From contig JARUPZ010000025.1 of assembly GCA_031213475.1 (NCBI GenBank), positions 7,326,656 to 7,390,655 on the forward strand: 64,000 nt of DNA. The letters are read 5' to 3'. Below the pieces are notes generated by a model. The model worked only from the letters and a program-made list of their open reading frames with translations. It made no database searches and was not told the DNA's origin. This document shows positions 11,031 through 20,469 of the stretch, piece after piece (positions within the stretch are counted from its first letter, which is position 1; each line of letters opens with the position of its first letter). The position numbers and the translations under genes are program-made. The DNA is from Nereocystis luetkeana. Its lineage: Eukaryota; Sar; Phaeophyceae; Laminariales; Laminariaceae.

Positions 11031-11637
11031 CCTATTCTACTATCCTGACATAACTTGTTCGTTAAGATGGACCCACAGTAGTAGTGTGCAAGGGGCTACG
11101 CCGGCGGCCTGGACGGCCGCCGTTCGCAGACTCATGTGAACGGAATATATTAAGTATAAAGGAGTAGGAGGAGGCTGAGACTTCATGCCAAGAGATTGAG
11201 ACCGTGCACTCCGCACTTCACTTTGAGAAGTGTGTGATGATTGTATGTCGTCATAATGAATAACAACGAATTGAGAAATGAAAAGGCCGCAAAACGCTGA
11301 CGATTAGTTATCGATTAACCGAAAAGGGGCGGTATCCCAGAAGGCATGTGTAGTTACTGCACAGTAACTCGTAACTCCGGGAGAGCGCGATGACCGACAG
11401 CGCAGCTCCGTAAAAAGTTGCCGTCACAGCAGCTGTACATCTTCGCAGCCACGTTGTACTGCTCCACCACTGCTGCCGCTGTACAATAATGCCCACACCA
11501 TAAGTATGTGCTGCTGGCCGTCATAAGTGCTGCTGGCTTTAGGTGGCATGCAGTATTTCTCTCGTATATCCCCGACATTCATTAGTTTGTTTTTTATGGA
11601 TTGCAGTACTCAACTAAGCGTGGGTGGCATGTGCTAT

Positions 11638-11699
11638 CGGGGCGTTTCATCCATCCATGTCTCAGATACGGGGCGTTTCATCCATCCATGTCTCAGATA
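11638..11699 (+). repeat. Exact 31-bp tandem duplication
   Basis: Two identical 31-base units starting cggggcgtttcatccatcca abut at 11,668/11,669. Because 31 is not a multiple of three, the duplication shifts any frame crossing it. It sits at the upstream edge of the candidate exon beginning about 11,690. Confidence 0.95.
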
Positions 11700-11849
11700 C
11701 TGCGACCGGCGCAGGCCCCAACGGTGGCGACGCCGACCGGGTAGGTGACCCTCCCCAGGGGTCAGAGGTCGGAGAGGACGTGCCTGAAAGAACCACGCGA
11801 ATGTACGCCCCTGTCAAGAGACCATGCCCCAAAACACTGACAGAGCAGG
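11690..11849 (+). CDS. Candidate exon 1 of an unidentified split gene
   Basis: The plus frame reads a hydrophilic, mixed-composition peptide (…DTATGAGPNGGDADRVGD… ending …PKTLTEQ) and stops exactly at CAG followed by the strong donor GTAATTTC at 11,850. Upstream the frame passes through the 31-bp tandem duplication, so the true 5' limit is unclear. A competing reading exists: the minus strand is open across the same region for 127 codons (11,662-12,045). The clean donor favours the plus strand. No family was recognised. Confidence 0.38.
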
Positions 11850-11942
11850 TAATTTCGTAGATATCTTCGTAGATCTCAACGTCAAGACTTTGCGCTGTCA
11901 ACACGGCGCTAAGCGGGCGGAATCTCGATGCCGGGAGTTTCA

Positions 11943-12040
11943 GGCGTGAAGGGGGGACGCCCCGGTGAAAAAATCGCGTGGAAAGGCGATCAGAGGCGGG
12001 AGAGATCGACCGACCAAGAACGGGTCGGATACGGCTCAGG
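11943..12040 (+). CDS. Candidate exon 2 of an unidentified split gene
   Basis: After gggagtttcag the sequence has an open frame rich in Lys, Arg, Glu and Asp (KIAWKGDQRRERSTDQER within it) and meets a donor-like CAGG/gtcata. Its phase does not match candidate exon 1 directly, so an intervening exon or a different acceptor would be needed. Confidence 0.28.
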
Positions 12041-12989
12041 GTCATACAGGTATAAACAAAACTATAAATTCGTGTTCTCTGGTCGGTCGCCGTGGGGGCG
12101 TTTCGGTGGCCTTTCGCAAGACTGTCAGCCCTGATTCGCGAGAGCTTTGTTCTATTCGCGAGTGGAGGGACTTTTCGGGAACCGATTCAACAGGACTGCC
12201 GTTGATCTCACCTGCTTTGGCCCGAAGAGACCGGCTATAAGACGGCATACATGCGATAGTAGACCGATTATTTTTCTATTTTGTTCCGGAATAGTTTCAA
12301 CAGGACTACGGGTCATTGGATTATTAGCGGGCGTGGGCACATGTAGCGTGGACGGCATACGACGCGCGTCACGCTGTTGCTGCCTCTTCGTATACCGCTT
12401 GGCCAGTTGGCCTCCTGCTGGCGTTGCTCCTGCTGGCGTTGCTCCTGCTCGTGCCGCTCGTGCTCGTGCCGCTCCTGCTGGTGCTGCTTTTGCTTTCGCT
12501 GCTTCTGTTGGTACCGGGTGCTCCTCCCGCTGGTGCTGCTCCTGCCTGGTAGATGGCATCGCCTGCTCCTGGTGGTGCTGCTTCTACAGAGTGGACTGCA
12601 CTTTTTCCTGCTGCCGATATTAAAGGTGCTCCCTTCAATACACCTCTGCCTCGCCCTCTTCTGACGGATCTTGGAAGCCCATTTCGAACAGAACCCCCTG
12701 TCCAAGTCAGTGCTCAATCCCACTGTAGAGTGCAACCGCTGCATCTCCCAGCTTTATGATGGAGACAGATATTTGGAGGTAAGGTCGATTTTGCGACCTG
12801 CGACCACGACACCTGCCCCGGCAGCGGAATAATATTCTAGTGGCCCAAAGACTGTGAATTGTGCGCCAGGCCTATCGACGTCCGCACCGTGTCCTTCACG
12901 CTCGAGACAGGAGGTGGCGGTGAGTTGTGTTCTGTACTTCTCTGTTGCTGTTGTTGTTTGCTACCTATTTATACCGCCGCGGTTGCTGC

Positions 12990-12992
12990 TGC

Positions 12993-13056
<64 letters not shown>
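12990..13056 (+). repeat. TTG microsatellite in copy I
   Basis: About 20 near-perfect ttg units. The paralogous tract in copy II (16,775-16,825) is shorter by several units, so the microsatellite changed length after the duplication. ORFs through it (poly-Leu, poly-Val, poly-Cys) are not genes. Confidence 0.95.
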
Positions 13057-13110
13057 ATTGTTTGTCGACCTTTAGCACTAAATCCAAGACAAAAAACGTA
13101 CCTGGTACTA

Positions 13111-13215
13111 TTACGGGGGACCATAGTTAATAGGACCAAATATTGTTAGTAGAAATTGTAAAATGTACAGGTTTTTATGTATACCACAGGTCCTATTAAC
13201 TATGGTCCCCCGTAA
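13111..13215 (+). mobile_element. MITE-A copy 1, with TA target duplication
   Basis: A 105-bp element with near-perfect terminal inverted repeats of about 27 bp starting TTACGGGGGACCATAGTTAA, flanked by TA on both sides (13,109-13,110 and 13,216-13,217). The paralogous position in duplication copy II (16,875) has gtac-TA-atactgcc with no element, the expected empty site. TA duplication and small size point to a Tc1/mariner-type MITE moved by a transposase encoded elsewhere. Confidence 0.93.
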
Positions 13216-14075
13216 TAATAATGCCATTTGTTTATGCGCTACAACGCCTACTGCCATTTGTTTTGGTGCTGCTGCTGCCGCTGCTACTGCCGTTGTTGTT
13301 CACAGCCTGCGTTCGTTTCCCCAACAGTGTCTACCGCCGCTGCTGCTGTTGTTGTTTATGCTGCTGCTTCTTTTCCTGCTGCTGTAATCCCGCGCGCCTA
13401 TCGTCCCTGATGCTGATTTTACTGTGTTCGCAGGCGTCGTTCGCGTTGTTGCTGTTGTACGCAGCTTTGAGTCGGCGTCTGCCGCCGCTGCTGCTGCAGC
13501 TAGCTGTTGTCTGGGTTGTTGCTGTTCCCGCATGTTGTCGACCTTCAGCACTAAATACAAGACACAAATACATACCAGGTACCAGGTACTACAGTAATTT
13601 CGAGTTTTGTCTTGACTACAGCAGTACGTATAACCAAAAAAAATGGCCATTTTTTTGTTCTTGATTTTGGCTAGAAAAGGCCAACTTATACCAGTTTTTT
13701 TTCTACTCTCTCTAGCTTTCAACTGATTTTGGCCAACTTTGAACCAATCAGAGGGGCCACATATGTACACTGTTGTTTCTCTCCGTATGCGACTGCCCTC
13801 CCTCGGTTGAAATTATTCTGCGTTACGCAAACGTATAAACTCTGTACTCGCACGTACACGTTGTACGTCAAAGTAAGTACGTATCTACATAAATATGCAT
13901 ACATGAGTATGCTGGTTTCGCTTATTTTCTTCTTTGGGATGTAATGTGCGACGTGCTTCCGTTATTGAATAATTGTTGTGTGCCACTGCTGCTGTTTTGT
14001 TGTTTTCTATGGTCACAGCGGTCCATACATCACCATGGTCTTTATCTGCACCACCCCGCGTCGAGTTTGTCTCAG

Positions 14076-14151
14076 GTTTGGTACGGCAAGATAATTTCGT
14101 GCCGAGCTGGCAGTTCCGTGAGGACGGTCAAGAAGATTTATGCTGTCAACG
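14076..14151 (+). CDS. Candidate exon 3 of an unidentified split gene
   Basis: A pyrimidine-rich gtttgtctcag precedes a 76-base open block (KIISCRAGSSVRTVKKIYAV in one frame) ending AACG before GT. Another frame is also open across the block and beyond to 14,269. If the first frame is right, the block joins in phase to sequence starting after the acceptor ctctgcag at 14,237. No domain was recognised. Confidence 0.3.
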
Positions 14152-14558
14152 GTGGGGGGGCGCCAGAGTAACTACTCTTCTTGGCGCCCCCGCCGTCGCA
14201 GAACAAACGAAGCCTATTAACTGTGAATCTCTGCAGGTCCAAGTGAAGCCCGTGGTATCTACACCCTAAAGAAAACTAAACGGCTTAGATTTTGGAGGCC
14301 ATATATGGCACGCTTCTTTTTTCACCCGACTTTCATGGACAGAACACCGCTCGTCGCGCGCGTTTTTTACTTGGCTTTAGTATACACCTGATTTTGGCTC
14401 AAAAGGATTAGGTATAATTGATTTTGGCAATTATTTGCCCTTTTCAAAGTCTTCGTCAACAAAACTCATACCAGGTACCAAGTAAAATATTTGTATTCAA
14501 CACGTCTTACATGTCTCCTGTGTGCTGTCGGTTTGTTGTCTATAATCTATGTTTGCAG

Positions 14559-14766
14559 GTCCGTAAGGATTGTGTCTACTACAAAGGAACTGTTAAGGAC
14601 AACGGCATCTTGATCGGCCTGTACAAGCCCCCCCTGCACTTCTTGGGCTACGAGCACTCCAGGAAGTTCTTCATCGCCCACGGCGAGCAAGTTCAGGGCG
14701 AACGCCACGCGAAGTTCGGCGAATAGGCTCGGATGGAACTGGAGAAGAGCGCCGCCAAGCGGGGAG
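14559..14766 (+). CDS. Candidate exon 4, with an in-frame TAG
   Basis: After the acceptor tatgtttgcag one frame has strongly GC-biased third positions and a globular-looking sequence (ILIGLYKPPLHFLGYEHSRK within it). TAG at 14,724-14,726 interrupts it. The same frame stays coding-like afterwards (ARMELEKSAAKRG) up to a donor-like GAG/GTTGTG at 14,767. Either the gene ends at the TAG and the rest is chance, or this is a nonsense mutation, plausibly CAG to TAG, in a dying gene. Family unknown. Confidence 0.42.
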
Positions 14767-14971
14767 GTTGTGTCGGTCGATCTCCTCGGTTCGGGCTCGG
14801 AATAGATCTTCGCACTTTAAGAGTCTGTTCTTGTGTCTATCATGATCTGCCGGTAGAGCATCATACACAGTTGATCTGCCTTTTGTCTGCGCCTGGGGTC
14901 TAAATATAGAGGTGTTTGAGGGCGTTTCGTTGGAGCGTGCGCCTGCGTCTGTAATATTTCAATACTTTCAG

Positions 14972-15050
14972 CAAACGTCCGTAACGGTTGTGCGTGTACT
15001 TACAAGTCTGCCAAGCGGGTACTTTGAGTTCAAGTGTGGGGAGCGGACTG
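14972..15050 (+). CDS. Candidate exon 5 of an unidentified split gene
   Basis: A 79-base block sits between tactttcag and the donor-like ACTG/gttcat. Only one frame is open, reading QTSVTVVRVLTSLPSGYFEF and continuing Lys/Cys/Gly-rich. Neighbouring candidate exons lie on either side on the same strand. Phase linkage to exon 4 requires a donor about 8 bases downstream of the best one. Confidence 0.36.
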
Positions 15051-15175
15051 GTTCATTATTTTTCGGGGGGGGGGGTTTCTTCACCCAATAAGAGTGTCAG
15101 GTTTTGCATCGCCTCCATCACGCTAGTGCCTTGGCGAGTGCCAAGGTCTAGCTGACTTTTTTGCATCCTTTTCAG

Positions 15176-15374
15176 GTGCTGTGGACCACGAAAGATCCTG
15201 GTTTTTCAATCTACCTTGGGTGTATGCCAGGGTGCTGATTCCGTTGATATTAGCGACATTCGCGTTTGCGAGGAAATTTTTGCTACTCTACTTACTCCCG
15301 TCGCTTCGACTCCTTTGCGTTTCACGCTGGCCCCGGGCCCACTGCTACGCTTCGTTGAAGACGTTTTTCCTTGA
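15176..15374 (+). CDS. Candidate exon 6 of an unidentified split gene
   Basis: It begins after the acceptor gcatccttttcag. One frame gives 65 codons ending at TGA 15,372-15,374, with a natural-looking mix (VCQGADSVDISDIRVCEEIF within it). A second frame is also open to 15,390 but is aromatic- and hydrophobic-rich. The first looks more like real protein. No family recognised. Confidence 0.36.
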
Positions 15375-15817
15375 GGAATTTCTGTCGTAGTTGGTTTGGG
15401 CGTTCGCCAAAGGTTTCGTTCGTTGTCGAACCGTTAGGTGTCGCAGGACATGTGTCTACTGGCGCTGCGATTCGTCGAGCAAGTGCTTACTGTCGAAGTT
15501 GCATACCGGGTATCACGCTCATGTCGCTTCATATCTCATAACAGCTGTAATACATACTGGTAGGTACTACCTGCTTTTTCGGACATTAGAACTGCTCTCT
15601 TGCGTCACCTCATCTCCATGTTCCACTACTATTTTCCTTATACTAATATTACCAGGTACATATTTGGTTGTTAACAGGTACATTTGAGCTATTGCCCCAA
15701 CTGCAACACATACAACTGCAATTATTGGTGGAATAGTTTAAACCAACCCACCAAATACGTATTTCGGCAAGAGTTTTCTTACACGCTACGCTCATGCCAC
15801 TCCGACGGGAAAACTTG

Positions 15818-16774
15818 TAAACAAAACTACAAATTCGTTTTCTCGGGTCGGTCGCCGTGGGGGCGTTTCGGTGGCCTTTCCCAAGATCGTCAGCCCTGAT
15901 TCGCGAGAGTTTTGTACTATTCGCGAGTGGAGGGAATTTTCGGGAACAGATTCAACAGGACTGCTGTTGATCTCACCTGCTTTGCCCGAAGAGACCGGCT
16001 ATAAGACGGCATACATACGATAGTAGACCGATTATTTTTCTATTTTGTTCCGGAATAGTTTCAACACAGGACTACGACGCGGGTCAGTGGATTATTAGCG
16101 GGCGTGGACACATGTAGACAGCATACGACGCGCGTCACGCTGTTGCTGCCTCAAAGTAGACCGCTTGGCCAGTTGGCCTCCTGCTGGCGTTGCTCCTGCT
16201 CGTGCCGCTCGTGCTCGTGCCGCTCGTGCTCGTGCCGCTCCTTCGGGTGCCGCTCCTGCTGGTGCTGCTTTTGCTTTCGCTGCTTCTGTTGGTACCGGGT
16301 GCTCCTCCCGCTGGTGCTGCTCCTGCCTGGTAGATGGCATCGCCTGCTCCTGGTGGTGCTGCTTCTACAGAGTGGACTGCACTTTTTCCTGCGGCCGATA
16401 TTAAAGGTGCTCCCTTCAATACACCTCTGCCTCGCCCTCTTCTGACGGATCGTGGAAGCCCATTTCGAACAGAACCCCTCTGTCCAAGTCAGTGCTCAAT
16501 CCCACTGTAGAGTGCAACCGCTGCATCTCCCAGCTATATGATGGAGACATATATTTGGAGGCAAGGTCGATTTTGCGACCTGCGACCACGACACCTGCCC
16601 CGGCAGCGGAATAATATTGAAGTGACCCAAAGACTGTGAATTGTACGTCAGGCCTATCGACGTCCGCACCGTGTCCTTCACGCTCGAGACAGGAGGTGGC
16701 GGTGAGTTGTGTTCTGTGCTTCTCTGTTGCTGTTGTTGTTTGCTACCTATTTATACCGCCGCGGCTGCTGCTGC

Positions 16775-16825
<51 letters not shown>

Positions 16826-17322
16826 GTTTGTCGACCTTTAGCACTAAATCCAAGACAAAAAACGTACCTGGTACTAATACTGCCATTTGTTTATGCGCTA
16901 CAACGCCTACTGATATTTGCTTTTGTGCTGCTGCTGCCGCTGCTACTGCCGTTGTTGTTTACAGCCTGCGTTCGTTTCCCCAACAGTGTCTACCGCCGCT
17001 GCTGCTGTTGTTGTTTATGTTGCTGCTTCTTTTCCTGCTGCTGTAATCCCGCGCGCCTATCGTCCCTGATGCTGATTTTACTGTGTACCCAGGCGTCGTT
17101 CGCGTTGTTGCTGTTGTACGCAGCTTTGAGTCGGCGTCTGCCGCCGCTACTGCTGCAGCTGGTGTCTGGGTTGTTGCTGTTCCCGCATGTTGTCGACATT
17201 CAGCACTAAATACAAGACACAAACACATACCAGGTACCAGGTACTACAGTAACTTCGAGTTTTGTCTTGCACACTACAGCAGTACGTATAACAAAAAAAA
17301 TGTCCATTTTTGTTTTCTTGAT
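15818..17322 (+). repeat. 1.5-kb direct duplication, copy II
   Basis: This is the partner of 12,053-13,665, in the same orientation, with 2.15 kb between the copies. It lacks MITE-A and preserves the empty site at about 16,875. It also has a shorter TTG tract and small indels (for example an extra 12-18 bp of ctcgtgctcgtgccg units near 16,200). Confidence 0.9.
16775..16825 (+). repeat. TTG microsatellite in copy II
   Basis: About 15 ttg units at the same place as the longer tract in copy I. Confidence 0.95.
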
Positions 17323-17862
17323 ACGAGCTCACACCGAGACAGGGGTATAGTACGCGTACTGCCATTTGTAATGCGCTGCTGCTGCCGTTGTTTTTGTTTT
17401 GCACACTATAACCAACTTTTTTTCCCGAACAGTTGCCGTTGTTGTTTGCGGCCTGCGCTTCTTTCCACTCCGAGACAGTTGTCAACCGCCGCTGCTGCTG
17501 TTGTTGACACGATAACAGACAGGCGTTGAGTACACTAACACGTTTCCATGTTTTATGCTGCTGCCGACTCTGCCGTCGCCGTCTCTGCCGCGAAAAAAGG
17601 CGTGAGGGTCTGCAAACATCATTTATCGCATCCCATTCCTATTTACTATTTTCGTGCTTTCTGTCTGTACAGCGCACGCCAACGCGTATTATTTTCTAAA
17701 CTGTTTTTCAAGGTGTTTTTGCCAAAACCAGGTATATCTGGCCGTTTTTCGGCCAAAATCAGTTACATTCTAAAAACAAGTACAAAACACACCCCAGGAG
17801 CGCTGCTATTGTCCAGGCTGACATCGTAACTGATTTTGGCTAGAAATGTATTTGTTTTTCAG

Positions 17863-18001
17863 CAGGGGTTCTATAGCGGAAATCCAATTCTCGCACACTC
17901 TGGTCCCAAACGGTCTCGACGTTGACGAGCAAACAGCACCAATCGATCACACATACAAGCAGTGGGCCGACGTTCGGGTTCAACTGAGCCCTGCGCCATA
18001 A
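17863..18001 (+). CDS. Candidate terminal exon of an unidentified split gene
   Basis: After a strong acceptor (gtatttgtttttcag) a single frame runs 46 codons to TAA at 17,999-18,001. The peptide is hydrophilic and balanced (EIQFSHTLVPNGLDVDEQTA within it, ending QLSPAP), while the other frames are closed. It looks like the 3' end of a real gene whose earlier exons may be the candidates at 11.7-15.4 kb, which would place duplication copy II in an intron. Product unknown. Confidence 0.45.
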
Positions 18002-18644
18002 GCTACGTGTCCAAGCCCCACCCGGAGAGCAATCGCTTGTAGACGATCCCTTGTGCCAGAGTTGGTACGAGCAGCAAAATATTTATCAAGTGGATTGGCT
18101 CTAATACATCGATCGTCACATACGTTAAATCACCTTGTAGAAGCATGACATGCTCATCGCGATTGACTACAGCGTTTAACGGTTAATGAGGTCGTTGCCC
18201 GCCGCTCGCAAACGGCCATGCAAAGGTAGCTTCTGGCTGCAGGGTCTTGACCTCATGGGGGTTGCAATATATTCTGTGGCGTTTTATGGCAAGGTCGCTT
18301 CCTGATCCACAGTGAGTCGACATACTTATCAAACAGACACCAACAAATCTTGAAGAGTAATTCCGAACTTCTTGACGCCGTGTAAGGTCCCAGAGCAACT
18401 ATTATACTACTCGATCGGAAAGACTCCCAAGGAAACCCGCGGACTAAGGGTTACGGACGGGCGGATACAAAGTTCCTCTCGGAAGCATGCCGCGTGCAGC
18501 AAGGGTCGGAATAAGGCTGCTGCTGCGAGAAGAGAAGTGTGGCACACACTCTCTCTCTCTGGTACCGTTTTCTGAACAGCTTCAGCCAACCATGGTTGCA
18601 AGGGAAATACAGCAGTGTTGCGATGATGTCCAACAGAGCTTCTC

Positions 18645-19062
18645 GTAGCAGGTGCCACCACTACTACTGCTGTACGTACGACATTTCCAGCTGAGCTTCT
18701 TCAGTTTCTCCGTCCCCTCAAAGGAGGGTAGACCTCACAATAGCACCTGCAGCATGTCTTACGGACACCGCCCGAACGTTGCTGTGGGCAGCCACATTCC
18801 GCCTACGACTACTCGTAGAGTTAGGTTTCGTTAGGTAGAACAAAAAAATAAAAAAAAAAACGTTGTGACAGGTGCTTCCACTACTACTGCTGTACGACAT
18901 CTACAGCAGATCATATTCTGCTTCTCCGTCCCCTGATCAGTAGGAAAGTGGTCCGGATAAACACCACCTGTAGCATGTTTTAGAGAGACGGGCCGAACGT
19001 TGCTGTGGGCAGACACAGCCTGCCTACGAGTATACATAGAGTTGGGTTTCGTCAGATAGAGA
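18645..19062. repeat. Two-unit tandem duplication of about 210-220 bp
   Basis: Units start at about 18,648 and 18,869. Shared phrases: ccactactactgctgtac, ttctccgtcccctga/ca, cgaacgttgctgtgggcag and gttaggtttcg/gttgggtttcg. The copies have diverged by substitutions and short indels. No coding content was seen. Confidence 0.75.
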
Positions 19063-19289
19063 TACATATCAGAAAACGAAAACCGTTTGATATTTGAAGG
19101 CTCAACAACCGCACCAGTACGATAATGTTCCGTATGTGAGTGTTCGTGCACAGAGCTCGCCGGGGCTGGCATTGGTGCCGCATGCATTGAGTGCTGCTGC
19201 TGCTGCTGCTGCGAACCAAACGCCCGGTAAAACCGTTACCCGTACTATAGGTTGTGTTTGCTGACCACCCGCCCATGCTGCAAAGCTAT

Positions 19290-19740
19290 GTGGCGATAAA
19301 ACAACCTACCTATCCACCCAAACCACCCATAATGTCTACTTTAAGGTTGCACGTTTGGTATCTTGTCATGACAAGCAGACGAGCGTGAAATACACATTTC
19401 CCTTTGAACTAATCCGCCCACTAACCCACCGACGTTCCGGTGCCTACTGCCGTACTAGTGGTACGACAGCTGCCACGCTGGTGGGGGTGCTATACGAATT
19501 TACCTACACCACCGACGTCCCGATGCATACTCATGCTCTGGGTTATGTCCGTTGGCCCCGGCCCTTGCTGCAACGCTTTGTAGCGAATAACCAACCCACC
19601 TACTATCAACTCAAACCACCCACACTCCCAATCCGCCCGCGAATCCACCGAAGTTCCGATGGTTCTTGGTGTACTAGTGGCACGACGGCTGCTACGCCAC
19701 GTTGCGATGTTTTTTCCCGTACTAGTGGTACTCGTAATAA
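19290..19740. repeat. Degenerate tandem repeat with tactagtgg(t/c)acgac motif
   Basis: The motif tactagtggtacgac or a close variant recurs at about 19,453, 19,671 and 19,718. It is preceded in the first two by aatccgccc...acccaccgac/aag-ttccgg. Unit length is about 215 bp. No gene was seen. Confidence 0.6.
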
Positions 19741-20265
19741 TTTCTATTTGTATGCCTTTCTACGATTCTGATGGTTTCCGCTTGACTGCCCGCCTCCGGG
19801 CTTCTTATTTTCGCAGTTAGTTACGGGTCTTGCAGGAGTCGCCGAAAACGTTACCTCTGCTATCCGATCGTCAAGGCAGCTCCTGTTATGGCGTGTGACC
19901 ATCCTTTGGGCGTCGTTGACGAGAGTACTTCCACTGCGATTGGGTAGCTTGCCGGCGTCCCACCATCACAGACACCACCACTCATTCGAGTGCTACATTT
20001 GCGACCGCTCAGCTGTCTTTGACCTGTCGGGTTCGGGTAACAGAGTTGTGTTTCTTTGAACATTGCCTCTATGTGCAGAGAGCCGACGTCGTCCGCTCCG
20101 CTGTTCTGACCTTATAACAGAACAGATCACACCTGCGCACGCCATCGACGTATCTGAGCGCAAGTTCTAGCTTTGGTTCGCTAAGCAGGGCATATATCAC
20201 GGTGGGGTTTCCCCCTAGCGCGAGCGCTGGTTCGCCAATACGGCGCAAACAGCATGGCGGGGTTG

Positions 20266-20346
20266 CCCGCAAACGCAAGTTCATCCGCGAGAGCGGTTTC
20301 GGCCGCAAGTGTAGCTTCGTCCGCAAGCGCGATTTCGTTTCCGGTC
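20266..20346. repeat. 18-bp minisatellite, about 4.5 units
   Basis: Consecutive 18-base units of the form gtccgcaagcgcgatttc. The 18-base period keeps every frame open: one plus frame reads a basic hexapeptide repeat (xRKxxF) and the minus strand reads an Ala/Leu/Glu-rich one. Which, if any, is translated cannot be told. Confidence 0.75.
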
Positions 20347-20469
20347 GCGAACGCGAAGCCGACCACTTCACCGGCTGACGCCAACGACGGTGGTTCAATC
20401 CAGGGCGCAAGATTATTCGTGAACGTGGCTGCAACCCGACCTCTAGGGTATCCGGGGAGGTAAGGAAAA

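Larger units (their letters stand above)
12053..13665 (+). repeat. 1.5-kb direct duplication, copy I (carries MITE-A)
   Basis: From taaacaaaactataaattcg to ...ttcttgat this copy matches 15,818-17,322 almost throughout. Without the MITE-A insertion (105 bp plus a 2-bp TA) it is about 1,506 bp, against 1,505 bp for copy II. The interior holds an A/T-poor triplet-rich block and a TTG microsatellite. Differences are scattered substitutions plus small indels. The ends are not TG...CA, so LTR identity is not supported. Confidence 0.9.

Noticed and set aside
11662..12045. 127-codon minus-strand ORF as a gene
   Set aside because: It overlaps candidate exons with clean donor and acceptor signals on the plus strand. 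It is Ser/Pro/Arg-rich and has no recognised domain.
12854..13410. Long poly-Leu, poly-Val and poly-Cys ORFs over the TTG tract, and the same in copy II
   Set aside because: They arise from a stop-free triplet repeat in every frame and carry no other protein-like sequence.
12053..17322. The 1.5-kb repeats as LTRs of a retrotransposon
   Set aside because: The ends are not TG...CA and the interior shows no pol domain. Candidate exons lie between instead.
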